The notes beneath the pieces are model-generated. The model ran no database searches, was not told the origin of the DNA, and was given only the letters and a program-made list of their open reading frames with translations. From assembly GCA_050247895.1 (NCBI GenBank), contig JBFWTJ010000262.1, forward strand, positions 1-5,106: DNA of 5,106 bases, read 5' to 3'. This document shows, piece by piece, positions 1-4,636 of the stretch (position 1 is its first letter; each line of letters begins with the position of its first letter). Source of the DNA: CAVPEW01 sp050247895. GTDB taxonomy: Bacteria > Actinomycetota > Acidimicrobiia > Acidimicrobiales > VFJN01. A program made the translations under genes and the position numbers.

Positions 1-322
1 GGTGGCGCACGATGCTGTTGTACAGGAGTTGGAGCCGCAGCCAGGCGTCGTGCCCGTCGAGCGGGGGCTCGTCGAGGTCGGCGATCGTGGTGGCCACGGC
101 GACGACCTCGACCTCGCGGGTGACGTCGGGGCCGAGCCCCGCGACCAGGTCCTCGCCGAGGCGGTCGGCCGCTTCGGCGGGTTCGAGGCGGAGCGTGCCC
201 GACCCCGTGGTGGCCGGTGCCAGCGCGAGCTCGGCGTACCAGGTGTCCAGCACGGTGCCGTCGGCGTCGAGGGTCGCCAGGCCGACGCCGTGGGCACCCC
301 GGGGGGACTGCGTGGTGTTCAC
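1..322 (-). CDS. dapD: DapD, tetrahydrodipicolinate N-succinyltransferase (partial, N-terminal part)
   Basis: DapD transfers succinyl from succinyl-CoA to tetrahydrodipicolinate in the cytoplasmic lysine/meso-diaminopimelate pathway. Only the N-terminal ~107 residues are visible; the gene runs off the left edge with no stop. The translation contains GVGLATLDADGTVLDTWYAE near the N-terminus and DAWLRLQLLYNSIVRH near residue 95-107. These resemble the N-terminal domain of actinobacterial DapD (Mycobacterium Rv1201c type). The left-handed beta-helix catalytic domain lies outside the window. Two GTG starts are possible. The one at 322 sits 7 nt after a TAGGGT -10-like box, which suggests a leaderless mRNA. 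The one at 331 would add three residues, giving VSTV, which resembles the MSTV start of the mycobacterial protein, but it lacks a spaced Shine-Dalgarno. The divergent neighbour is dapE, two steps later in the same pathway, which supports the call. The family was recognised from memory, not by a search. Confidence 0.86.
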   Translation of the reverse strand, partial: MNTTQSPRGAHGVGLATLDADGTVLDTWYAELALAPATTGSGTLRLEPAEAADRLGEDLVAGLGPDVTREVEVVAVATTIADLDEPPLDGHDAWLRLQLLYNSIVRH

Positions 323-329
323 GGTGCTC

Positions 330-335
330 ACCCTA
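330..335 (-). promoter_or_regulatory. dapD: dapD -10 box (TAGGGT), probable leaderless start
   Basis: On the minus strand TAGGGT is followed by 7 nt and then GTG at 322. TANNNT at 6-7 nt from the first base of a start codon is the usual arrangement for leaderless transcripts in actinobacteria. No convincing -35 hexamer is seen 16-18 nt upstream. Confidence 0.55.
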
Positions 336-341
336 CGTAGG
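332..341. repeat. 10-bp perfect palindrome in the dapD/dapE promoter region
   Basis: CCTACGTAGG reads the same on both strands and overlaps the upstream edge of the dapD -10 box. It could be an operator for a palindrome-binding regulator of the two dap genes. It could also be partly a by-product of the TAGGGT box. No regulator is identified. Confidence 0.35.
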
Positions 342-361
342 TCGTCGGCGTGGGAGCCCCT

Positions 362-367
362 TAGGGT
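362..367 (+). promoter_or_regulatory. dapE: dapE -10 box (TAGGGT), probable leaderless start
   Basis: TAGGGT is followed by 7 nt and then GTG at 375, which puts the expected transcription start at the start codon. The hexamer and spacing are identical to those of the divergent dapD gene. The purine-rich AGGGTGGG at 363-370 could alternatively act as a Shine-Dalgarno, so leaderless translation is not certain. Confidence 0.55.
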
Positions 368-374
368 GGGCGCC

Positions 375-1457
375 GTGACGTCGAGCGGCCTCCCCGACCT
401 GGTCCGCACCACGGCCGAGCTCGTCGACCTCGACTCGGTCAGCGGTGACGAGGCGGCCCTGGTGGACGACCTGGCGCGCCGGCTGGAGGGACTTCCCCTC
501 GAGGTGGAGAGGGTGGGGGACAACCTCGTCGCCCGGACCCGCGCCGGTCGGTCCCGACGCTTGATCCTGGCCGGGCACACCGACACGGTCCCGGCCAACG
601 GGAACCGTGGCGCCCGGGTGGAGGGCGACGTGGTGTGGGGCCTGGGCGCGGCGGACATGAAGGGGGGGCTGGCGGTGATGCTGGAGCTGGCCCGGGCATT
701 CCCCGACCCGGCGTTGGACGTGACCTACGTCTTCTACGCGGGGGAGGAGATCGCCGCCGAGCACAACGGGCTGGGTCACCTCCTGCGCGATCGTCCCGAC
801 CTGCTCGAGGGCGACGTGGCGATCCTCGGCGAGCCGACCGCGGGCGAGCTCGAAGCCGGTTGCCAGGGGACCTTGCGCCTCGAGCTCACCCTGACCGGGG
901 TGCGGGCCCACACGGCCCGGCCGTGGATGGGGATCAACGCCGTGCACCGGCTGGCCGACGTCCTGGACGCCGTGGCCGGCTTCGGGGAGAGGCGTCCGGT
1001 GCTCGACGGGTGCGAGTTCCGCGAGGCGCTGCAGGCGGTGAGGGTCGAGGGTGGGGTCGCCGGCAACGTCGTGCCCGATCGGGCGACCCTCGTGCTGAAC
1101 CGTCGCTTCGCCCCCGATCGAACCGCCGACGAGGCCGAGGCCGAGGTCCGGGCCCTGCTGTCGCCCTGGTTGGGGCCGGGGGACACCCTCGAGGTGGTCG
1201 ACGCCGCCCCGGCGGCCCCGCCCTCGCTCGACGATCCGCTCCTCCGCTCGCTGATCGACCGCCACGACCTGACGGTGCGGGCCAAGCTCGGCTGGACCGA
1301 TGTGGCCCGGTTCGCCGCGATCGGTGTGCCGGCCTGCAACATCGGCCCGGGTGACCCGACGTTGGCGCACGCCGCGGACGAGCGGGTCGACCGGGCATCG
1401 TTGGAGCGCGTCTACCTCGCGTTGGCCGACGTCCTGCAGGTCGGCCTCGGCAGCTAG
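375..1457 (+). CDS. dapE: DapE, succinyl-diaminopimelate desuccinylase
   Basis: DapE is a cytoplasmic di-zinc amidohydrolase (M20 peptidase fold) that hydrolyses N-succinyl-LL-diaminopimelate to LL-diaminopimelate and succinate, for lysine and peptidoglycan. From GTG 375 the protein has 360 residues, normal for the family. Visible M20 landmarks are AGHTDTVP (His68, Asp70), GAADMKGG (bridging Asp94), YAGEE (general-base Glu124, ligand Glu125), LGEPT (Glu153) and the C-terminal LAHAADE (His332). RAHTARPWMG near 177-186 marks the lid/dimerisation domain and is typical of actinobacterial DapE. All expected metal ligands are present, so it should be active. An in-frame GTG at 366 is an alternative start. 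The frame stays open upstream to position 12, but that stretch overlaps dapD and lacks family similarity. The stop TAG at 1455-1457 interlocks with the lexA stop. Other M20 deacylases look alike, but the dapD neighbour settles the call. Confidence 0.93.
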   Translation: MTSSGLPDLVRTTAELVDLDSVSGDEAALVDDLARRLEGLPLEVERVGDNLVARTRAGRSRRLILAGHTDTVPANGNRGARVEGDVVWGLGAADMKGGLAVMLELARAFPDPALDVTYVFYAGEEIAAEHNGLGHLLRDRPDLLEGDVAILGEPTAGELEAGCQGTLRLELTLTGVRAHTARPWMGINAVHRLADVLDAVAGFGERRPVLDGCEFREALQAVRVEGGVAGNVVPDRATLVLNRRFAPDRTADEAEAEVRALLSPWLGPGDTLEVVDAAPAAPPSLDDPLLRSLIDRHDLTVRAKLGWTDVARFAAIGVPACNIGPGDPTLAHAADERVDRASLERVYLALADVLQVGLGS

Positions 1458-1464
1458 CCGAGGC
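1444..1464. terminator. Candidate bidirectional hairpin at the dapE/lexA 3' ends
   Basis: GCCTCGGC (1444-1451) and GCCGAGGC (1457-1464) are perfectly complementary: an 8-bp, nearly all-GC stem with a 5-nt loop (AGCTA). The loop and stem edge contain CTAG, which holds both stop codons. Being symmetric, it could stop transcription arriving from either side. No T-run follows on either strand, so a classical intrinsic terminator is not shown. U-less hairpins are proposed as terminators in some actinobacteria. Confidence 0.45.
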
Positions 1465-2089
1465 GGCGCAGGACGGTCACGACCTTGCCGTAGACGGCCA
1501 CGTCGTCGGCGTCGAACTCCATCGGCTGGAGCCGCTCGTTGGACGGGACGAGGACGACCTTGCCGCCACGGCGCCGGTAGGTCTTGACCGTGGCCTCGTC
1601 CCCGGGGATGCCGGCCACCACGATGTCGCCGTTCTCGGCGGTGGTCTGCGCACGGCACACCACGTAGTCGCCGTCGACGATGGCCGCGTCGACCATTGAG
1701 TCGCCCCGGACCCTCAGCATGAACAGGTCGCCCTCGCCCGTGAAGTCGGCCGGGAGCGGGAGGGTCTCCTCGACGTTCTCCTGGGCGAGGACGTCGGTCC
1801 CTGCGGCGACGTCGCCGACGAGCGGTACGTGGCGCACCGGCCGGCGCTCGACGACCGCACCCGAGTTGGCGTCGAAGTGGACCTCGATGGCACGGGGCTT
1901 GGAAGGGTCGCGTCGCAGGTAGCCGAGCTTCTGGAGCGTGTTGAGGTGGGAGTGGACCGTGGAGGGGGAGGTGAGCCCCACCGCCTCGCCGATCTCCCGC
2001 ACCGAGGGAGGGAAGCCCCGGTCACGCTGGTGGGCGTCGATGATCTCGAGGATCTGGCGCTGGCGGGCGGTGAGCGTGGGTTCGGACAT
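1454..2089 (-). CDS. lexA: LexA, SOS-response transcriptional repressor / self-cleaving protease
   Basis: LexA binds SOS boxes as a dimer and, when RecA-ssDNA filaments form, cleaves itself to release SOS genes. The 211-residue protein has the full family layout. An N-terminal winged helix-turn-helix spans about 5-65 (PPSVREIGEAVGLTSPSTVHSHL carries the recognition helix). The Ala96-Gly97 cleavage site lies in VGDVAAGTDV. A C-terminal S24 peptidase domain carries nucleophile Ser131 (RGDSM) and Lys169 (ATVKT). The chosen ATG at 2089 has GAGGAG 9-10 nt upstream and matches the usual N-terminus (LTARQRQILE). The frame is open for another 46 codons upstream, but that part is low-complexity and contains LexA operators. 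LexA boxes around its promoter indicate autoregulation. The gene is divergent from the LysM gene and convergent with dapE, with a 4-nt overlap. Confidence 0.97.
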   Translation of the reverse strand: MSEPTLTARQRQILEIIDAHQRDRGFPPSVREIGEAVGLTSPSTVHSHLNTLQKLGYLRRDPSKPRAIEVHFDANSGAVVERRPVRHVPLVGDVAAGTDVLAQENVEETLPLPADFTGEGDLFMLRVRGDSMVDAAIVDGDYVVCRAQTTAENGDIVVAGIPGDEATVKTYRRRGGKVVLVPSNERLQPMEFDADDVAVYGKVVTVLRRLG

Positions 2090-2178
2090 CTCGACGGTCT
2101 CCTCGCTGTGGTGGGTGCTCTCGGGCGACCGTTGTCGCGAAGTGGGGCCGGGGCCCCGTTGGTGACGTGGCGGGCTGT

Positions 2179-2192
2179 CGTACGGGCGTTCG
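2179..2192. promoter_or_regulatory. LexA box 1 (one mismatch) at the lexA transcription start
   Basis: CGTACGGGCGTTCG matches CGAAC-N4-GTTCG at 9 of 10 fixed positions. It lies where the lexA transcript should begin, about +1 to +14 for the TACCGT -10 box, so bound LexA would block RNA polymerase. Confidence 0.6.
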
Positions 2193-2198
2193 GCTCGG

Positions 2199-2227
2199 AC
2201 GGTACCCCACGACCGACCCGAGGGCAA
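2199..2227 (-). promoter_or_regulatory. lexA: lexA promoter (TTGCCC-N17-TACCGT)
   Basis: On the minus strand a -35-like TTGCCC (2227-2222) is separated by exactly 17 nt from a -10-like TACCGT (2204-2199, TANNNT type). The predicted start is near 2192, giving a leader of about 103 nt to the lexA ATG. LexA box 2 overlaps the -35 and box 1 lies at the start point. Confidence 0.55.
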
Positions 2228-2238
2228 ACACCCGTTCG
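2225..2238. promoter_or_regulatory. LexA box 2 (one mismatch) over the lexA -35
   Basis: CAAACACCCGTTCG matches CGAAC-N4-GTTCG at 9 of 10 fixed positions. It overlaps the -35 hexamer of the lexA promoter and is near-complementary to box 4, forming part of the long inverted repeat. Confidence 0.65.
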
Positions 2239-2281
2239 GCGATCACCTGTTCGGAAAGGCCCTTGACGCCGAACGGGTGTT
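2227..2281. repeat. 15-bp perfect inverted repeat, arms 2227-2241 and 2267-2281
   Basis: AACACCCGTTCGGCG and CGCCGAACGGGTGTT are exact reverse complements separated by 25 nt. Identity includes the normally free N4 spacer of the LexA boxes and the flanking GGCG, so it is more than two operators facing each other. It lies between the two predicted start points, so neither promoter would transcribe it. Confidence 0.75.
2240..2253. promoter_or_regulatory. LexA box 3 (one mismatch)
   Basis: CGATCACCTGTTCG matches CGAAC-N4-GTTCG at 9 of 10 fixed positions. It lies one base from box 2 (centres 15 bp apart), upstream of both predicted promoters and within the loop of the inverted repeat. Confidence 0.5.
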
Positions 2282-2292
2282 CGTGGTCGACT
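2263..2292 (+). promoter_or_regulatory. LysM-gene promoter (TTGACG-N18-TCGACT)
   Basis: TTGACG at 2263-2268 is a good -35. The best -10 at the right distance is TCGACT (2287-2292), which departs from TANNNT at its second base, so this promoter is less certain than that of lexA. LexA box 4 fills the spacer and box 5 covers the expected start near 2299, as expected for a tightly repressed SOS promoter. Confidence 0.45.
2270..2283. promoter_or_regulatory. LexA box 4, perfect SOS box
   Basis: CGAACGGGTGTTCG is an exact match to the Gram-positive LexA operator CGAAC-N4-GTTCG. It lies between the -35 and -10 of the LysM-gene promoter. Confidence 0.85.
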
Positions 2293-2297
2293 CACCT

Positions 2298-2311
2298 CGA
2301 ACCTCTGTTCG
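2298..2311. promoter_or_regulatory. LexA box 5, perfect SOS box
   Basis: CGAACCTCTGTTCG is an exact match to CGAAC-N4-GTTCG, preceded by T as in the mycobacterial consensus. It lies at the predicted start of the LysM-gene transcript, 28 bp centre-to-centre from box 4. Confidence 0.88.
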
Positions 2312-2414
2312 CCACACCTCGGATGGCCGCTCGGTCGCCGGGCGTGGAGCTCGCCCTTGCGGAGTGGGGCCGGCACCCGATTTCCTGTCACACCCCTCCA
2401 GGAGCCTGAGTCCC

Positions 2415-2834
2415 ATGCTCGCCTTCGACGTCACTGCCAGCCCCCGATCGACCGGATCCCTCCCCGGGAGGCCGTCACGCCCCGTTCGCCCGTTGCGGCC
2501 CGCCCTGCGGGTGGTCGAGGGCGGCGGCCGCCGGTCGTCCGACGCAGCTCGCCACCGGCGACGGCGCCTGGCCCTGGCCGCGGTCGTGGCCGCTCTCGTG
2601 GTCGTCGCCGCCTGGTACCTCGGCAACCCGTCGGCCACCGATCCGTCGGTGGGTGGCGGTCCCTCGGCCGGCGCGGAGCAGGTCGTGCACGTGGTGCGGC
2701 CCGGCGACACGATCTGGTCCATCGCCGCCGAGATCGCGCCGGGCACCGACGTGCGGGCGACGGTGGACCGGTTGGTCGCGGCCAACGGAGGCGCCCCGCT
2801 GGTCGTCGGGCAGCGCTTGGTCCTGGAGGCCTGA
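2415..2834 (+). CDS. SOS-linked LysM membrane protein (YneA/ChiZ/DivS-type division inhibitor)
   Basis: This 139-residue protein probably delays cell division after DNA damage. It has an Arg/Pro-rich cytoplasmic N-terminus (1-50, ending RHRRRR), one transmembrane segment at about 52-69 (LALAAVVAALVVVAAWYL), a Gly/Ser/Pro linker and a C-terminal LysM peptidoglycan-binding domain at about 90-137 (VVHVVRPGDTIWSIA ... VVGQRLVLE). The positive-inside pattern places LysM outside. No catalytic hydrolase domain is visible. Size, topology and position beside lexA match Bacillus YneA, Mycobacterium ChiZ (Rv2719c) and Corynebacterium DivS, all SOS-induced division inhibitors. The function is inferred from this context, since LysM alone only shows wall binding. 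ATG 2415 was chosen because AGGAG lies 10 nt upstream. An earlier in-frame ATG at 2277 falls within LexA box 4. LexA boxes 4 and 5 predict SOS control, and nrdR follows after 27 nt. Confidence 0.85.
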   Translation: MLAFDVTASPRSTGSLPGRPSRPVRPLRPALRVVEGGGRRSSDAARHRRRRLALAAVVAALVVVAAWYLGNPSATDPSVGGGPSAGAEQVVHVVRPGDTIWSIAAEIAPGTDVRATVDRLVAANGGAPLVVGQRLVLEA

Positions 2835-2849
2835 CCGGAAGGGGAGCGG

Positions 2850-2855
2850 TAGCGT
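2850..2855 (+). promoter_or_regulatory. nrdR: Possible nrdR internal -10 box (TAGCGT)
   Basis: TAGCGT is followed by 6 nt and then the nrdR GTG at 2862, the leaderless arrangement seen at other genes in this window. The only Shine-Dalgarno-like run (GGGGAG at 2841-2846) is 15 nt from the start, too far to be ideal. No good -35 is seen, so this may be a secondary promoter. Confidence 0.4.
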
Positions 2856-2861
2856 GAACGG

Positions 2862-3359
2862 GTGCGCTGTCCCGGTTGTGCGAGCCTCGATGACAAGGTC
2901 ATCGACTCGCGGCAGGCCGAGGACGGCTCTTCGATCCGACGTCGCCGGCAGTGCATCGGCTGCGGGCGACGCTTCACGACCTTCGAGCGCCTCGAGGACG
3001 TCGCCCTGGTGATCGTGAAGCGCTCGGGCGACCGCCAACCGTTCGATCGGGCGAAGGTCGCCGCGGGCATCCGTGCCGCGGCCAAGGGCCGGCCGCTCGA
3101 CGCGGGGGCCGCCGACGAGCAGGCCGCGGTGGTCGAGGACGGCCTCCGCCTGCAAGGTCGGGCCGAGGTCACGTCCGAGGAGATCGGCCGTGCCGTGCTC
3201 GAACGCCTGCGTGAGCTCGATCCCGTCGCCGCGGTGCGCTTCGCCAGCGTCTACATGGGCTTCGAGGATCTCGCCGACTTCGAGCGGGAGGTGACGTTGC
3301 TGGCCAAGCGGACGGCACCCAAGGTGCCCGCGTCGGGCGACGTCGCTCAGCGCACGTAG
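2862..3359 (+). CDS. nrdR: NrdR, ribonucleotide reductase transcriptional repressor
   Basis: NrdR senses ATP/dATP and represses ribonucleotide reductase operons by binding pairs of NrdR boxes. The 165-residue protein starts MRCPGC and carries the N-terminal zinc ribbon, Cys3/Cys6 and Cys31/Cys34 (CPGC ... CIGCGRRF), with the family's DSRQAEDG and IRRRRQC stretches between. The nucleotide-binding ATP-cone follows at about 49-139 (VKRSGDRQPFDRAKV ... VRFASVYMGFEDL). The family is usually about 150-160 residues, and the last ~15 residues form a non-conserved tail. GTG 2862 is the only start that keeps the CPGC motif at its usual place. It lies 27 nt after the LysM gene on the same strand, so co-transcription from the SOS promoter is likely. 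No ribonucleotide reductase gene is in the window and no AT-rich NrdR box was seen. The 3' end overlaps the convergent reductase gene by 13 nt. Confidence 0.95.
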   Translation: MRCPGCASLDDKVIDSRQAEDGSSIRRRRQCIGCGRRFTTFERLEDVALVIVKRSGDRQPFDRAKVAAGIRAAAKGRPLDAGAADEQAAVVEDGLRLQGRAEVTSEEIGRAVLERLRELDPVAAVRFASVYMGFEDLADFEREVTLLAKRTAPKVPASGDVAQRT

Positions 3360-4090
3360 CGAGCCAGCAGCATCTCGTCGTCGAGCCAGAGCCGGTCGAG
3401 GCGGAAGCCCCGGGACGGGGGCGCGTCGATGCCCAGGGCGGCCCGTTGCGAGTCGCCGGCCGCGAGCAGGGGGCTCACCGAGAGGCACCACTCGTCGACC
3501 AGGTCGGCCGCGATGAGATCGCCGTTGAGGCGGGGGCCGCCCTCGCAGAGCACCACACCGGCGAGGCCGCGCCCGTGCAGGGCGGCCAGGGCGAGGTGGG
3601 GATCGACCCGGTCGGTGCCGCAGACCACGACGTCGGCCACCGCGGCCGCGTCCCTCCGGCGGGCGCGGTCCGAGCGTTCCGAGGTGAGCACGACGGTGCG
3701 GGCCTCGGCCTCGGTGAACAGGGGCGCGTCGAGGTCGAGCTCGAGGGACCCGGTCACCACCGCGATGGGTGGGACCTCCGCCTGGCCCCGGGCCCTGCGG
3801 TCGGCACGGCGCCGCGCCGTGGGTCGTGCCGGTCCGTAGCCCTCGGCCCGCACCGTGCCCGCCCCGACCAGGATCACGTCGGCGATCGCACGCAGCGCCC
3901 CGAAGACGGCCTTGTCGGCCGGCGCCTGGAGCGGCGCGGACACGCCACGCACCGCCGTCGCCCCGTCCAGGGAGGTCACCGTGTTCACCGCCAGCCACGG
4001 CCGGTCGCCGGGTGCCACCCGCCGTTCGGCCGCGATCTGCTCGTCGACGTCGCCGACCTCGGCCGGGCCCTCGGGCCAGAGCTGTCGCAC
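3347..4090 (-). CDS. Pyrimidine reductase-family protein (stand-alone RibD C-terminal / DHFR-like domain)
   Basis: This 247-residue protein is a single NADPH-dependent reductase domain of the RibD C-terminal/dihydrofolate-reductase-like fold. In order it shows VNTVTSLDGATA (about 35-46), ADVILVGAGTVRAEGYGP (70-87, the conserved GAGTVRAE nucleotide/substrate loop), PIAVVTGSLELD (108-119), and EGGPRLNGDLIAADLVDEW (183-201). The riboflavin deaminase domain with its zinc-binding HAE/PCxxxxxxxxC motifs is absent, so it is not bifunctional RibD. The closest known type is actinobacterial Rv2671, annotated RibD-like and reported to reduce dihydrofolate, so the true substrate may be a pterin or a riboflavin precursor. 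The GTG start at 4090 is 6 nt after a TAGCTT box, suggesting leaderless translation. It follows the MarR gene by 33 nt on the same strand. Its 3' end overlaps nrdR. The family is secure and the substrate is not. Confidence 0.85.
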   Translation of the reverse strand: MRQLWPEGPAEVGDVDEQIAAERRVAPGDRPWLAVNTVTSLDGATAVRGVSAPLQAPADKAVFGALRAIADVILVGAGTVRAEGYGPARPTARRRADRRARGQAEVPPIAVVTGSLELDLDAPLFTEAEARTVVLTSERSDRARRRDAAAVADVVVCGTDRVDPHLALAALHGRGLAGVVLCEGGPRLNGDLIAADLVDEWCLSVSPLLAAGDSQRAALGIDAPPSRGFRLDRLWLDDEMLLARYVR

Positions 4091-4096
4091 GCCGGC

Positions 4097-4102
4097 AAGC
4101 TA
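4097..4102 (-). promoter_or_regulatory. -10 box (TAGCTT) of the reductase gene, probable leaderless start
   Basis: On the minus strand TAGCTT is followed by 6 nt and then GTG at 4090. There is no Shine-Dalgarno. The upstream region overlaps the end of the MarR gene and has no strong -35, so the gene may have its own weak promoter as well as read-through. Confidence 0.45.
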
Positions 4103-4123
4103 GCCAGCCGCCAGCCGGCCAGG

Positions 4124-4630
4124 TCAGCCGGGTGGGCAGGCGGAGGCCCGGGCCGCCTCGGGGTTGACCAGGGCCCGGAGCTTGCGGAGCAGGGCGGCCA
4201 GGGCCTCGAGGTCGGCGGTGGTCAGCTCGCCACCGAGCACCTCGTCCACGTGGGCGCTGTGCACGGCGATGGCGGCGCCGATCCGCTCCCGGCCGGCGTC
4301 GGTCAACGTGGCGTAGGCCACGCGCCGGTCGCTGGTGCACGCCTCGCGCACGACCAGCCCGGCCTCGACCAGGCGGTCGACGGCGCGGGTGAGGCCCGAG
4401 ACCGACAGGGTCGTCTGCGCGGCCAGGTCGCTCATGCGCAGCTGGTGGCCCGGTGTGCGGACCAGGCGGACCAGCACGTCGAACCACTGGATCGAGATGC
4501 CCGCGTCCCGTTCCAGCCGGCGACCGAAGACCCGCTCGATGCCGGCGGCCGACTCCAGCACGAGGCCGATGGCGTCGAGCTTGCGGTCGGTGGGGGAGCC
4601 GGTGGCGTCGGCGACGAGGGGATCGCCCAT
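4124..4630 (-). CDS. MarR-family transcriptional regulator
   Basis: This is a 168-residue winged helix-turn-helix repressor. Helix 1 and the dimer interface lie in about 18-45. The DNA-binding domain spans about 48-115: LRMSDLAAQTTLSVSGLTRAVDRLVEAGLV contains the scaffold and recognition helices, and VREACTSDRRVAYATLTDAGR is the beta-wing with the signature DRR and LT-x-AGR. The C-terminal helices (116-155) complete the dimer. No N-terminal redox cysteine of the OhrR kind is present; the only cysteines are Cys98 in the wing and Cys165 near the end. ATG 4630 was chosen because TAGGAT lies 6 nt upstream; GTG 4636 would add two residues. The divergent YceI gene and a TTGC-N4-GCAA palindrome between them suggest that it controls both itself and YceI. 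The ligand is unknown. Confidence 0.9.
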   Translation of the reverse strand: MGDPLVADATGSPTDRKLDAIGLVLESAAGIERVFGRRLERDAGISIQWFDVLVRLVRTPGHQLRMSDLAAQTTLSVSGLTRAVDRLVEAGLVVREACTSDRRVAYATLTDAGRERIGAAIAVHSAHVDEVLGGELTTADLEALAALLRKLRALVNPEAARASACPPG

Positions 4631-4636
4631 GGCCAC

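Larger units (their letters stand above)
2090..2414. other. Divergent SOS control region between lexA and the LysM gene
   Basis: This 325-base stretch has no credible gene. From left to right it holds the lexA leader (about 100 nt, with its Shine-Dalgarno next to 2090), a LexA-box match at the lexA start point, the lexA promoter, two adjacent near-consensus boxes, a box inside the LysM-gene promoter, a box at its start point, and a LysM-gene leader of about 115 nt. I see nothing specific in 2312-2399 beyond that leader. Confidence 0.8.

Noticed and set aside
12..374. Upstream in-frame extension of dapE (about 121 extra codons from an ATG at 12).
   Set aside because: It overlaps dapD on the other strand, has the Ser/Arg-rich composition of a shadow frame, and no family similarity. 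DapE homologues begin near GTG 375.
333..1658. A 441-codon minus-strand frame across dapE.
   Set aside because: It is an antisense shadow of dapE, common in GC-rich DNA. It has His/Arg/Gly/Pro-rich composition and no recognisable domain.
2090..2227. An N-terminal extension of lexA of 46 codons.
   Set aside because: It covers a LexA box and the lexA promoter, has no LexA similarity, and ATG 2089 has its own Shine-Dalgarno.
2277..2414. An earlier ATG for the LysM gene at 2277.
   Set aside because: It lies inside LexA box 4 and upstream of the predicted transcription start. ATG 2415 has AGGAG at 10 nt.
3337..3362. A short palindrome (GCGACGTCGC at 3337-3346) and a 5-bp stem near the nrdR stop as a terminator.
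   Set aside because: The stem is short, part of it is coding, and no T-run follows on either strand. This is too weak to call.
2475..4487. A 670-codon minus-strand frame across the LysM gene, nrdR, the reductase and the MarR gene.
   Set aside because: It overlaps four genes with clear family motifs and is extremely Arg/Gly/Pro-rich. It is open only because stop codons are rare at this GC content.
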